From Candidatus Poribacteria bacterium (GTDB lineage: Bacteria; Poribacteria; WGA-4E; WGA-3G): 8,648 nucleotides of DNA. The position numbers were made by a program, and so were the translations under genes. Every line of letters starts with the position of its first letter. Within the stretch, counting starts at the first letter, position 1. Shown one piece after another: positions 1-6,594 of this stretch. The DNA is taken from positions 1 to 8,648 of the forward strand of contig VXXH01000475.1 of assembly GCA_009835515.1 (NCBI GenBank), read 5' to 3'. The notes beneath the pieces were generated by a model. It worked only from the letters and a program-made list of their open reading frames with translations, ran no database searches and was not told where the DNA came from.

Positions 1-1734
1 TGGTCGGTCGCCAATCGCGACACATTTTGGCAGATGATGATTGATGTACTGGGTATTAAAGCGACAGAAACACACACCGAGGCACAAAAAGACGCAACAG
101 ACGTTTCAACAAAACTTGCTAAACTGAACATTGTCGAAAGCTGCTTCAATGCCTCCGCTGATACCATCGCGATCGTTACGCAGCAAGAAAACGGCGAGAA
201 CTTATCAACACTCACCTACGGCGAGCTGGAATCCCTCACCAACCGAATCGCTAACGGACTTGTTGAAATCGGTGTGAAACCGGGAGATGCCGTGGCGGTT
301 GACATGCCGATGAACGCTGAATCTGTCGCCATCTATCTGGGGATTGTCAAAGCGGGGTGTGTCGTTGTTGGCATCGCCGATAGTTTCGCGCCGGAGGAGA
401 TAGCCACGCGCCTCCGTATCGGTGACGCAAAAGCCGTCTTTACGCAAGACTATATCAACAGAGCAGGGAAACGTCTGCCGTTGTATGAGAAAGTGGTTGC
501 TGCAGATGCCCGCAAGGCAATCGTTTTTTCGTGTGAAGGCGGTGAAACTATCGCACAACTCCGACGCGAAGGCGATATGACGTGGCAAGACTTTCTAAGC
601 GATACAGAGACCTTTACCGCCGTTCCCTGCCATCCGGATGCAAATACCAATATCCTCTTCTCCTCCGGCACCACTGGCGAACCGAAGGCAATTCCGTGGA
701 CACACACCACCCCGATTAAAGCCGCCGCAGATGCCTACCTACACCACGATATCCATCCCGGGGACGTGCTGGCATGGCACACAAACCTCGGTTGGATGAT
801 GGGACCGTGGCTCATCTACGCCAGTCTTATCAACAAAGCGACTATTGCCCTCTATGATGGCGTGCCGACCGGACGCGACTTCGGTGTTTTCGTTCAGAAC
901 GCGAAGGTTAGCATGCTCGGTGTCGTGCCTACGCTTGTGCGGGCGTGGAAAAATACAGACTGTATGCACGGACTCGACTGGCACGCAATCCGAGCGTTCA
1001 GTTCAACGGGTGAATGCTCGAACCCCGAAGAGATGCTTTATCTCATGTCACTTGCTGGCTACAAGCCGGTAATTGAGTATTGCGGCGGCACTGAGATCGG
1101 CGGCGGTTATATCACCGGTACACGCCTCCAACCCGCTGCCCCTTCGACGTTCACAACACCCGCACTCGGTTTAAATTTCCTACTCTTTGGTGATGATGGA
1201 AACCTTTCTGACAACGGCGAGGTTTTCATCGTTTCGCCATCGCTGGGTCTCTCCACAAGTCTGCTCAACGCCGACCACAATGAAGTCTATTTTGCCGGGA
1301 CACCACAACCCAATCTACGTCGGCACGGTGATGCGATTGAACGGTTAGGCAATGGTTTTGAAACTGAACCTTGGCTCGCGGGCGCGAAATACCGGGTCCT
1401 CGGTCGCGTTGACGATACGATGAACCTGAGCGGCATCAAGGTAAGCTCCGTAGAGATTGAGGAAGTGCTTAACGTCGTTGATGGGATTCAAGAAACAGCA
1501 GCGGTCGCTATCCCACCGAAAGATGGCGGTCCGAGCCAACTCGTCATTTATGCCGTTTTGGTAGCATCAGAAGCAGTACCCCCAAAACAGGAGTTTCACG
1601 CGACTTTACAAACCGAGATTTCAGAGCATCTCAATCCCTTATTCAGAATTCACGATGTCGTTATCGTAGATACGTTGCCGAGGACGGCTTCTAATAAGGT
1701 GATGCGTCGCCTTTTGCGCCAGCAAGGGGTGTGA
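1..1734 (+). CDS. Acyl-CoA synthetase (AMP-forming), AAE17/AAE18-like; 5' end cut by window
   Basis: ANL-superfamily enzyme that adenylates a carboxylic acid with ATP and transfers it to CoA, expected in the cytoplasm. The first ATG is at 34, but the frame is open to base 1 and codons 1-11 read WSVANRDTFWQ, which resembles the N-terminal W-S-x-x-N...FW segment of acetyl/acetoacetyl-CoA synthetases, so the true start lies upstream. Counting from the ATG at 34: P-loop SSGTTGEPK near residues 210-218, CGGTEIGG at 350-357, hinge GRVDDTMNLSGIK starting near 457, and the C-terminal LPRTASNKVMRR with the catalytic-type lysine at 555. All core motifs are intact. The stretch IPWTH..PIKAAADA and NLGWMMGPW..YASLIN matches, from memory, plant peroxisomal AAE17/18 better than acetyl-CoA synthetase. 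The substrate is unknown; a medium-chain or unusual carboxylic acid is an inference. It ends with TGA just before a new promoter, so it is probably a separate transcription unit from the next gene. Confidence 0.93.
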   Translation, partial: WSVANRDTFWQMMIDVLGIKATETHTEAQKDATDVSTKLAKLNIVESCFNASADTIAIVTQQENGENLSTLTYGELESLTNRIANGLVEIGVKPGDAVAVDMPMNAESVAIYLGIVKAGCVVVGIADSFAPEEIATRLRIGDAKAVFTQDYINRAGKRLPLYEKVVAADARKAIVFSCEGGETIAQLRREGDMTWQDFLSDTETFTAVPCHPDANTNILFSSGTTGEPKAIPWTHTTPIKAAADAYLHHDIHPGDVLAWHTNLGWMMGPWLIYASLINKATIALYDGVPTGRDFGVFVQNAKVSMLGVVPTLVRAWKNTDCMHGLDWHAIRAFSSTGECSNPEEMLYLMSLAGYKPVIEYCGGTEIGGGYITGTRLQPAAPSTFTTPALGLNFLLFGDDGNLSDNGEVFIVSPSLGLSTSLLNADHNEVYFAGTPQPNLRRHGDAIERLGNGFETEPWLAGAKYRVLGRVDDTMNLSGIKVSSVEIEEVLNVVDGIQETAAVAIPPKDGGPSQLVIYAVLVASEAVPPKQEFHATLQTEISEHLNPLFRIHDVVIVDTLPRTASNKVMRRLLRQQGV

Positions 1735-1748
1735 CCTTTGCAAAAAGA

Positions 1749-1777
1749 TTGACTTATGCAATTTTTTTCGGTATACT
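1749..1777 (+). promoter_or_regulatory. Sigma70-type promoter upstream of the Uma2 gene
   Basis: TTGACT (1749-1754) and TATACT (1772-1777) are separated by exactly 17 nt and match the -35 and -10 consensus at 5 of 6 positions each. A T-rich tract (1762-1768) lies in the spacer. The predicted transcript would start near 1784, giving a leader of about 60 nt before the ATG at 1843. It sits 14 nt after the stop of the acyl-CoA synthetase gene and points at the Uma2, DUF362 and PhyH genes. Based on sequence match only. Confidence 0.7.
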
Positions 1778-1828
1778 TAACCCAAATACCCGAGTGACAG
1801 ACACTTGTTTTTGAATCCCTTTGTGGAA

Positions 1829-1834
1829 AAGGAG
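1829..1834 (+). promoter_or_regulatory. Ribosome binding site of the Uma2 gene
   Basis: AAGGAG lies 8 nt before the ATG at 1843 and fixes that start. The overlapping frame that opens at 1805 lacks such a site. Confidence 0.75.
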
Positions 1835-1842
1835 ATGTTCTC

Positions 1843-2577
1843 ATGGAAACGCATCCAAATTCACGCCACATCCCTTACGCTCCCACAGAAACTGCTGATC
1901 TATACCCTGAATCGGATGGAAAACCTATGGCTGAGACGGATATGCACGCAGTGGCTATCATCGATTTACGGCAACGTTTTGACGGCTTCTTCGCGGATAA
2001 CCTGGATACTTATATCTCTGGGACTCTCATGATGTATGATGTAGAGGGTCCCGGTCGCACAGCTGTTTCGCCCGATATTCTCGTCTCTTTCGGCATAGGC
2101 AAGAAACTCCGCCGCACCTATAAGGTGTGGGAAGAGGGGAAGCCGCCAGACTTCGTGATGGAGTTTTCGAGCAAAGGAACGTTTCAAAACGACTTAGGGC
2201 ATAAAAAGGCACATTACGCGTCAATGGGAATCCCGGAGTATTTTCTCTGCGATATAGACAGACGCTATTTGCCCACGCCGTTGATGGGGTTTCGCCTCAA
2301 AGATGGTACTTATGAGCGGATCCCCGAGAACGCAGATGGTGGTATCTCTTCTGTGACGTTAGGTGTATCGTTCCATCTGTTAGATGAGGGGTTAGCCGTC
2401 TATGATGCGGCGACGGGACAGTGGCTGCAAACGCCTGCAGAGGCAGCAGAGCAGCGCGCGGAACAAGAAGCCGCCGCTCGAGCGCGTGAAGCCGCCGCTC
2501 GAGCGGAAGCGGAGGCGGAAGCCTCGCGTCTGCGCGAAGAACTTGAGCGTCTCAAAGCACGCTTGTCAGATGACTAA
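1843..2577 (+). CDS. Uma2/DUF820-type PD-(D/E)XK endonuclease-like protein with C-terminal coiled coil
   Basis: A 244-aa protein. Residues about 30-190 form a Uma2 (DUF820) restriction-endonuclease-like fold. Visible core motifs are PDILVSF with Asp78, DFVMEFSSK with Glu107, and DLGHKKAHYASMGIPEYFL (117-135), which matches the usual D-L-x-x-K...Y...G-V-P-E-Y-W-L signature of the family. The expected (D/E)-x-K reads E-x-S here, as is common in DUF820, with Lys121 or Lys122 the likely replacement lysine (inference). Residues about 198-241 are Ala/Glu/Arg-rich (AEAAEQRAEQEAAARAREAA and onward) and should form one long charged helix or coiled coil; the DNA for it contains an imperfect 21-bp repeat. 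Start chosen at 1843 because of the AAGGAG site. Uma2 proteins are abundant in cyanobacteria, planctomycetes and poribacteria, but no general biological role is settled. Nothing in its neighbours explains it, so it is probably a metabolic bystander with its own promoter. Confidence 0.85.
   Translation: METHPNSRHIPYAPTETADLYPESDGKPMAETDMHAVAIIDLRQRFDGFFADNLDTYISGTLMMYDVEGPGRTAVSPDILVSFGIGKKLRRTYKVWEEGKPPDFVMEFSSKGTFQNDLGHKKAHYASMGIPEYFLCDIDRRYLPTPLMGFRLKDGTYERIPENADGGISSVTLGVSFHLLDEGLAVYDAATGQWLQTPAEAAEQRAEQEAAARAREAAARAEAEAEASRLREELERLKARLSDD
2467..2505 (+). repeat. Two-copy 21-bp-period repeat inside the Uma2 coiled-coil region
   Basis: The 18-bp string GAAGCCGCCGCTCGAGCG occurs at 2467-2484 and again at 2488-2505, exactly 21 bp (seven codons, one heptad) apart and in frame. 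It encodes repeated E-A-A-A-R-A. It looks like a slippage or duplication event that adds one heptad to the charged C-terminal helix. Confidence 0.8.
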
Positions 2578-2636
2578 CGCTTGATACGCGAAGCCCCTAA
2601 ATTTCGTACGATTTTAGAAAATCACGCACTTGCAAT

Positions 2637-2640
2637 GGAG
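2637..2640 (+). promoter_or_regulatory. Ribosome binding site deciding the DUF362 start
   Basis: GGAG ends 6 nt before the ATG at 2647. The same frame is open back to a TTG at 2581 and has another ATG at 2635, but neither has a comparable site, so 2647 is preferred. Confidence 0.6.
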
Positions 2641-2646
2641 ACCACT

Positions 2647-3861
2647 ATGGAAAAACAGTTCAAAGTTAGAGCAGCGCATTGTGATTATCGCGCAACCGAA
2701 GAAGAGATTTATCAGACCCTCCGCCGTATTACCGATCCGCTGACGCGCGCTTGGAAACCGATTGAGAACGCCAAGAAGGTGGTTATGAAATTCAATATGA
2801 TGAAGCCACCTGAGCGGATTATCTACTACGAGGGGCGGCGCAGAGAATTAGTAGACGATGCCACCTGTCGTGCCGTCCTGCGGTTGATTAAGGAGCACAC
2901 CACGGCGCAGCTCGTCGCTACCGACACGAATCCGTATACCCACGGGCACCGGATGCCACCTGATTTCAATTACCTACACCATCTCAAAGAATTTGATGTG
3001 CAGTTTGTTGATTCTAACCTGCCTCCCTTTAAGGATTACGATGTCCCCGGCGGCGGTTCAATGTTTGATCGCTACACGTTAAGTGCCTGTTTCGACGATG
3101 CCGATGCCGTCGTCTCTGTGGCGAAGATGAAAAACCACGCTTTCATGGGGATCACCTTATGCACCAAAAACCTGTTCGGATTACCGCCGATGCTGCTCCC
3201 AGAAGGCAGGACACGCAGCTACTACCACCACCTCATCCGTCTCTCTTATGTGCTTCCAGATTTGGCACTCATCACGAAACCGTGCCTCAATATCATTGAT
3301 GCATTGACGGGACAGTGGGGACGCGAATGGGGCGGTGAAGGTAGAATCTGTAACGCCCTCATCGCAGGCGATCACCCTATCTCCACGGATACTGTCGGCA
3401 TGCATCTGATGGGACACGATCCGCAGTCCGACTGGCCCACACCTCCGTTCAAACGTGATCGGAACCATATCCTTATCGCAGCACAGCGTGGATATGGCAC
3501 CGTTGATTTAGATGAGATTGATTGGGAAAGCGAAGTCACGGCACCCTTAGCGGAATTTGATTCTGTGGAAACAGATAGTTCGGAAACGGTCGCGAATTGG
3601 CGGAAAACAACCTGTGAACAGGGGTTGGTCTATCAAGAAAACCAGAAAGACCTGATTGACCGGTATCGTGATAACTTCATTTATATGCAAGGTGGTGAAG
3701 TCGTCTGGAGCGGACCGGATCCGTCGAATCTCGGCAGCCGTCGGCAGCTGAGCGGTGAGAAAAAGGACAGCGCACTCTGGCTCAAACTCGTTGATGCTGA
3801 AGAACACGAAGGCGAACATTTCAACGTCTACGAGGAGTGCCTGAAAGATTTTGCAGCATAG
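2647..3861 (+). CDS. DUF362 domain protein without ferredoxin cysteines
   Basis: With the start at 2647 the protein is 404 aa; it could begin at 2635 or, less likely, at the TTG at 2581. Residues about 44-257 match the DUF362 (PF04015) pattern: KKVVMKFNMM (43-52), an ATDTNPYTHG strand-loop (91-100), DADAVVSVAKMKNHAFMGIT (151-170) followed by CTKNLFGLPP, and NALIAGDHPISTDTVGMHLM (236-255), the usual 'G-x-D-P-x-x-x-D-x-V-x-x-x-L-M-G' region. The eight cysteines are scattered and no CxxCxxC cluster exists, so this is not one of the DUF362-ferredoxin fusions. A further tail of about 140 residues ends in an acidic stretch (VDAEEHEGEHFNVYEE). No signal peptide. The biochemical function of DUF362 is not established. 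It lies 69 nt after the Uma2 gene and 53 nt before a PhyH gene, in the same direction. Confidence 0.85.
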   Translation: MEKQFKVRAAHCDYRATEEEIYQTLRRITDPLTRAWKPIENAKKVVMKFNMMKPPERIIYYEGRRRELVDDATCRAVLRLIKEHTTAQLVATDTNPYTHGHRMPPDFNYLHHLKEFDVQFVDSNLPPFKDYDVPGGGSMFDRYTLSACFDDADAVVSVAKMKNHAFMGITLCTKNLFGLPPMLLPEGRTRSYYHHLIRLSYVLPDLALITKPCLNIIDALTGQWGREWGGEGRICNALIAGDHPISTDTVGMHLMGHDPQSDWPTPPFKRDRNHILIAAQRGYGTVDLDEIDWESEVTAPLAEFDSVETDSSETVANWRKTTCEQGLVYQENQKDLIDRYRDNFIYMQGGEVVWSGPDPSNLGSRRQLSGEKKDSALWLKLVDAEEHEGEHFNVYEECLKDFAA

Positions 3862-3864
3862 TTT

Positions 3865-3896
3865 AGACCTGTTTGGCGAGGTCTCCGTGCCTCGCC
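3865..3896 (+). promoter_or_regulatory. Two mutually exclusive hairpins between DUF362 and PhyH
   Basis: GGCGAGG (3875-3881) pairs perfectly with CCTCGCC (3890-3896) around an 8-nt loop. AGACCT (3865-3870) pairs perfectly with AGGTCT (3879-3884) around another 8-nt loop and shares bases 3879-3881 with the first stem, so both cannot form at once. The stronger stem ends 5 nt before the AAGGAG of the PhyH gene. No T-run follows, so it is not a classical terminator. It may be an attenuator-like switch, an mRNA stability hairpin, or one copy of a dispersed palindromic repeat. Confidence 0.45.
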
Positions 3897-3901
3897 TACC
3901 G

Positions 3902-3907
3902 AAGGAG
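3902..3907 (+). promoter_or_regulatory. Ribosome binding site deciding the PhyH start
   Basis: AAGGAG lies 7 nt before the ATG at 3915. The frame is open further back to a non-ATG codon at 3873, but that extension runs through the hairpin and encodes a low-complexity basic peptide, so 3915 is the real start. Confidence 0.8.
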
Positions 3908-3914
3908 ATCCAAA

Positions 3915-4667
3915 ATGGGTATCACCGACGCACAAAAAAGGCAATTGGACGAACAGGGATGCATCGTCATCCCAGATGTGCTTTCCGATGAGGAGATCAA
4001 GGTCTATAGAGCAGATATACTCAGGTTGGCAGAAGAAGAAAAGCAGAACGGATTAGCACGCCAACACACCAACGGGCACGGGCAGCACGTCCGCTGGTTG
4101 GTGAACAAAGGGCAGATGTACGAGAGTCTCGTTGCCCGACCCAAGGTGATGCCCTTCTTTGAACACCTCCTCGGTCCGGATTATACCCTCAGCACGCTTA
4201 CCTCTAATATCATCGATCCGGGTGCACCAGATGGTGGTTACCACGTCGATAGCGTATTAGGGTCTATGCCAGAGCCGTTGCCCAGTTTCCCACTGGTTGC
4301 TAATAGTCTCTGGCTACTCGACGATTTCACACCGGAGAACGGCGGTACGCGCCATGTACCCGGTATCCATCTCCAGCGCATCAAACCGCCCCCCGGCACC
4401 ACCCACCATCCCGATGAGATGCGACTCTCCGCACCGAAAGGCTCCGTATTTTTATTTAACGGTGCGATCTGGCATTCCGCCGGTGCCAACACAACTGATC
4501 GGCAGCGCATCGCGTTAATCTGTTTCTGTTGTCGTTCTTTCGTCAAACCGATGTTCGATTTCGTGCATCACCTCAACCCAGAGGTCGTCGAGCGCGCCAC
4601 CCCAACCATGCGCCGCATCTACGGCTTCGATTCCCAACCTCAACCCCCGGACCAACCGACGCGGTAA
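3915..4667 (+). CDS. Phytanoyl-CoA dioxygenase (PhyH) family protein, compact type
   Basis: A 250-aa Fe(II)/2-oxoglutarate-dependent oxygenase of the PhyH family (PF05721). The facial triad is complete: His110 and Asp112 in GGYHVDSV and His187 in FNGAIWHSAGANTTDRQR. Arg198, eleven residues after the distal His as in human PHYH, is the expected 2-oxoglutarate anchor. The N-terminal ITDAQKRQLDEQGCIVIPDV matches the usual helix-strand opening of the family, and LDDFTPENGGTRHVPGIH (135-152) is the standard core segment. Expected cytoplasmic, with O2 and 2-oxoglutarate as co-substrates; the prime substrate is unknown, since most bacterial PhyH proteins do not act on phytanoyl-CoA. It is clearly different from the two PhyH proteins further right (shorter, HVD instead of HQD). 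The nearby acyl-CoA synthetase makes a CoA-ester substrate conceivable but not demonstrated. The stop lies 60 bp from the convergent pectate lyase gene, with no clear terminator between. Confidence 0.9.
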   Translation: MGITDAQKRQLDEQGCIVIPDVLSDEEIKVYRADILRLAEEEKQNGLARQHTNGHGQHVRWLVNKGQMYESLVARPKVMPFFEHLLGPDYTLSTLTSNIIDPGAPDGGYHVDSVLGSMPEPLPSFPLVANSLWLLDDFTPENGGTRHVPGIHLQRIKPPPGTTHHPDEMRLSAPKGSVFLFNGAIWHSAGANTTDRQRIALICFCCRSFVKPMFDFVHHLNPEVVERATPTMRRIYGFDSQPQPPDQPTR

Positions 4668-4727
4668 AGCTGATATATGGGCATGCAAATCGAAACTTAC
4701 TTTGAATCCAGCAGGCATGACAATCGG

Positions 4728-5774
4728 TCATTCCTTTGGGAACATGTGCTTTTCTCTCCACCGTGGGTAATCATCTGCGAGAAGCTTGGCGGCCCAGCCA
4801 CCGTAGTAGGCGTATCCGGTGCGGCGTTCCTGCCCGATCTCGGAAAACGCGTAACGTACCACCGAATCACGATCCAGAAAGATTGGACGGTTGCTGCCGA
4901 GTTCGTAGAAACGCGCCCAGAGCGGTCGAGCGTCGGGATCCGCTACGATCCGCCTATCGTCCTGCCCCTCTGCATTGGTGAACTTATCAAGACGCGTGCC
5001 GTGGATAGTAACGCTTCTGAACCACTCAACGGATCCTTTGACAGCGGCGATGATTTCTGGTGTGGGTTCTTTGATTGACATCAGAAATCGAACAACGCCG
5101 ACGCTTTCGGCACCTGAGAGAGACGGTGGTTCATAGGAACGTGCCCACGCAGGTTCAAACGTTTTCTCGTCATGCTGCGCGCACCAGACTGTGCGTTTGC
5201 CATTCTGATTAATTTGCGTACGCAGGATACAGTCGATGCCCTTGGTTACAGCAGCTTCAGCCTTGGTGCGGTATTCCGTTTTCAGGAACCCATAGTCGGA
5301 AGATTCAGAGACATCTCGAAGAAGTTCGAGGATGCGGACCATAACATTGTCATTGAACGTGATGTGACGAGGGTAGCCTTTGCCTAACGGATAAAATTGT
5401 GGCCACCCACCATTCGGGTATTGCGCTTCAAGGATATGAGAAAGCCCCTTGAGAAATGCTTGTTGGTAACGCGGCTCGTTTGTTGCGCGAAACGCACGGG
5501 CAAGAAACCGTAGTTCGTTAGTGGTTGCACCGTTGTCGAACGTTGCGTGCAAATCCTCACTTTTACCGTCAAACGGTTCAGATGCCGTGTCTCTATTCTT
5601 GGGCCAACCGCCATGCGGCGTCTGCCAAGTGAGGACATTATCGGCAATACGGCGACCTTCCTCGCTTTGCAACCATTCAACGGACTGCTTCGCGTATTGG
5701 GAAGGAACGGTTGCATCGGAAGATGACAGAAGCAAAAGAAGCAAGATATAGATGATAGTAAGTCGTAGTTTCAT
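4728..5774 (-). CDS. pelA: Secreted pectate lyase, PelA/Pel-15E type (polysaccharide lyase family 10)
   Basis: A 348-aa protein; cleaves polygalacturonate by beta-elimination, normally with Ca2+. A signal peptide is visible: MKLR, a leucine-rich core (7-16) and a probable cleavage after SSSDA (about residue 21), so the enzyme acts outside the cytoplasm. PL10 motifs run through the whole chain: GGWPKN (55-60), TFDNGATTNELRFLARAF (78-95), YPNGGWPQFYPL (119-130), ITFNDNVMVRILELL (138-152), ARSYEPPSLSGAES (211-224), PLWARFYELGSNRPIF (284-299) and RRTGYAYYG (317-325). The catalytic arginine cannot be assigned without an alignment. Length fits a single PL10 catalytic domain with no binding module; the LamG protein encoded just upstream may supply one. 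Only 5 nt separate it from the LamG stop, and its own ribosome site is weak (GGA 11 nt before ATG), suggesting translational coupling. It is the last gene of the minus-strand block. Confidence 0.92.
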   Translation of the reverse strand: MKLRLTIIYILLLLLLSSSDATVPSQYAKQSVEWLQSEEGRRIADNVLTWQTPHGGWPKNRDTASEPFDGKSEDLHATFDNGATTNELRFLARAFRATNEPRYQQAFLKGLSHILEAQYPNGGWPQFYPLGKGYPRHITFNDNVMVRILELLRDVSESSDYGFLKTEYRTKAEAAVTKGIDCILRTQINQNGKRTVWCAQHDEKTFEPAWARSYEPPSLSGAESVGVVRFLMSIKEPTPEIIAAVKGSVEWFRSVTIHGTRLDKFTNAEGQDDRRIVADPDARPLWARFYELGSNRPIFLDRDSVVRYAFSEIGQERRTGYAYYGGWAAKLLADDYPRWREKHMFPKE

Positions 5775-5779
5775 AGAGG

Positions 5780-6571
5780 TTAGTTCCGTTCACGTATTGA
5801 CCTTTTTAGCGCGCCCCACTTTATGGCGAGTTTACCGGAAGCCTCAACTGCTAACGCGTCTCTCATATTCATCGTGATGTCCCGTATCTCATCGGCAGCC
5901 AACGCTTGATTGAAAATCGCGACTTCATCAATTATGCCTGCCATGTAATCACCTCTGGGCGCGCCCCAGCGTCCGATTCTGATCGGTTCCGTATTGTGGT
6001 CAGGTGGAATATCGGTTTTGGTTTCGCCCTCCATCACACCGTCCATATACGCCCGAAGGACCTTGCCGTCATAGGTCGCCGCAACGTGATGCCATTTACC
6101 ATCTGCAGCGACCGTTTTGCTAAAAGCGGTCTTCCAGTCCCCACCTGTAGTGTAGTTCACACCCAGCAGCTTCGTATCACCGGCAATAAAAACACCATAA
6201 TTCCTCGGTCTCCCAGCGATAGGCTCCTTCCCTAACACCGTTTGCCACTTACCGTTCGGATTCGTTTGGATCCATGCCGATATGGTGTAAGCAGTGAGAT
6301 CGAAATCGGCATGATGTGGAATTTCCACGATATTACCTTCTCCATCGAAATCAAGAGCTCTACCCGACTTGCCGTGAACCCGTTTCGCGCCCATAATATC
6401 GCCGTCATGCCCGTTTCCAGAGGCATCCGCCGCGGTATCACCTCCATTCTCGTCGAAAAGCCAGGCACCAACGAGAGCATCTTCCAATACATTTGCTACG
6501 GATATACTGGTGGCACACAATAGCCCGATCAGGACTGTGAATATAATTAGAAGTGATTTTTGAACAACCAT
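5780..6571 (-). CDS. Secreted LamG (concanavalin A-like lectin) domain protein
   Basis: A 263-aa protein with one LamG/laminin-G-like jelly roll. Residues 1-27 form a signal peptide (VVQKSLLIIFTVLIGLLCAT, then SVAN). Visible domain motifs are GAWLFDEN (35-42), ADASGNGHDG (49-58), ALDFDG (72-77), TISAWIQTN (97-105), GKWHHVAATYDGKVLRAYMDG (residues 158-178) and IIDEVAIFNQALAADEI (213-229). A tail of about 35 residues follows, with GKLAIKWGALK (246-256) and a basic end. Such domains commonly bind glycans or act in adhesion; no catalytic residues are recognised. A TTG opens the same frame at 6589, but the ATG at 6571 has AGGA 7 nt upstream and places the hydrophobic core correctly, so it is preferred. 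Position 23 nt after a PhyH gene and 5 nt before the pectate lyase suggests a partner in polysaccharide capture (inference). Confidence 0.88.
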   Translation of the reverse strand: MVVQKSLLIIFTVLIGLLCATSISVANVLEDALVGAWLFDENGGDTAADASGNGHDGDIMGAKRVHGKSGRALDFDGEGNIVEIPHHADFDLTAYTISAWIQTNPNGKWQTVLGKEPIAGRPRNYGVFIAGDTKLLGVNYTTGGDWKTAFSKTVAADGKWHHVAATYDGKVLRAYMDGVMEGETKTDIPPDHNTEPIRIGRWGAPRGDYMAGIIDEVAIFNQALAADEIRDITMNMRDALAVEASGKLAIKWGALKRSIRERN

Positions 6572-6578
6572 TATATTT

Positions 6579-6582
6579 TCCT
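6579..6582 (-). promoter_or_regulatory. Ribosome binding site deciding the LamG start
   Basis: On the minus strand AGGA, within a longer purine run, lies 7 nt before the ATG at 6571-6569. It supports this ATG over the TTG at 6589. Confidence 0.55.
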
Positions 6583-6594
6583 TTCCCAACAGTA

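Noticed and set aside
1737..1768. Possible terminator after the acyl-CoA synthetase gene (TTGCA/TGCAA followed by a T-run)
   Set aside because: Only a 5-bp stem with a 14-nt loop, and the same bases form a much better promoter.
2581..2646. Longer DUF362 reading frame starting at TTG 2581
   Set aside because: No ribosome site before it, and the extra 22 residues do not look like part of the domain; GGAG before ATG 2647 is better.
3873..3914. N-terminal extension of the compact PhyH protein
   Set aside because: It runs through the hairpin, uses a non-ATG start, and overlaps the clear AAGGAG that serves ATG 3915.
4668..4727. Terminator between the convergent PhyH and pectate lyase genes
   Set aside because: No stem longer than about 4-5 bp and no T-run on either strand; any terminator here is not visible.
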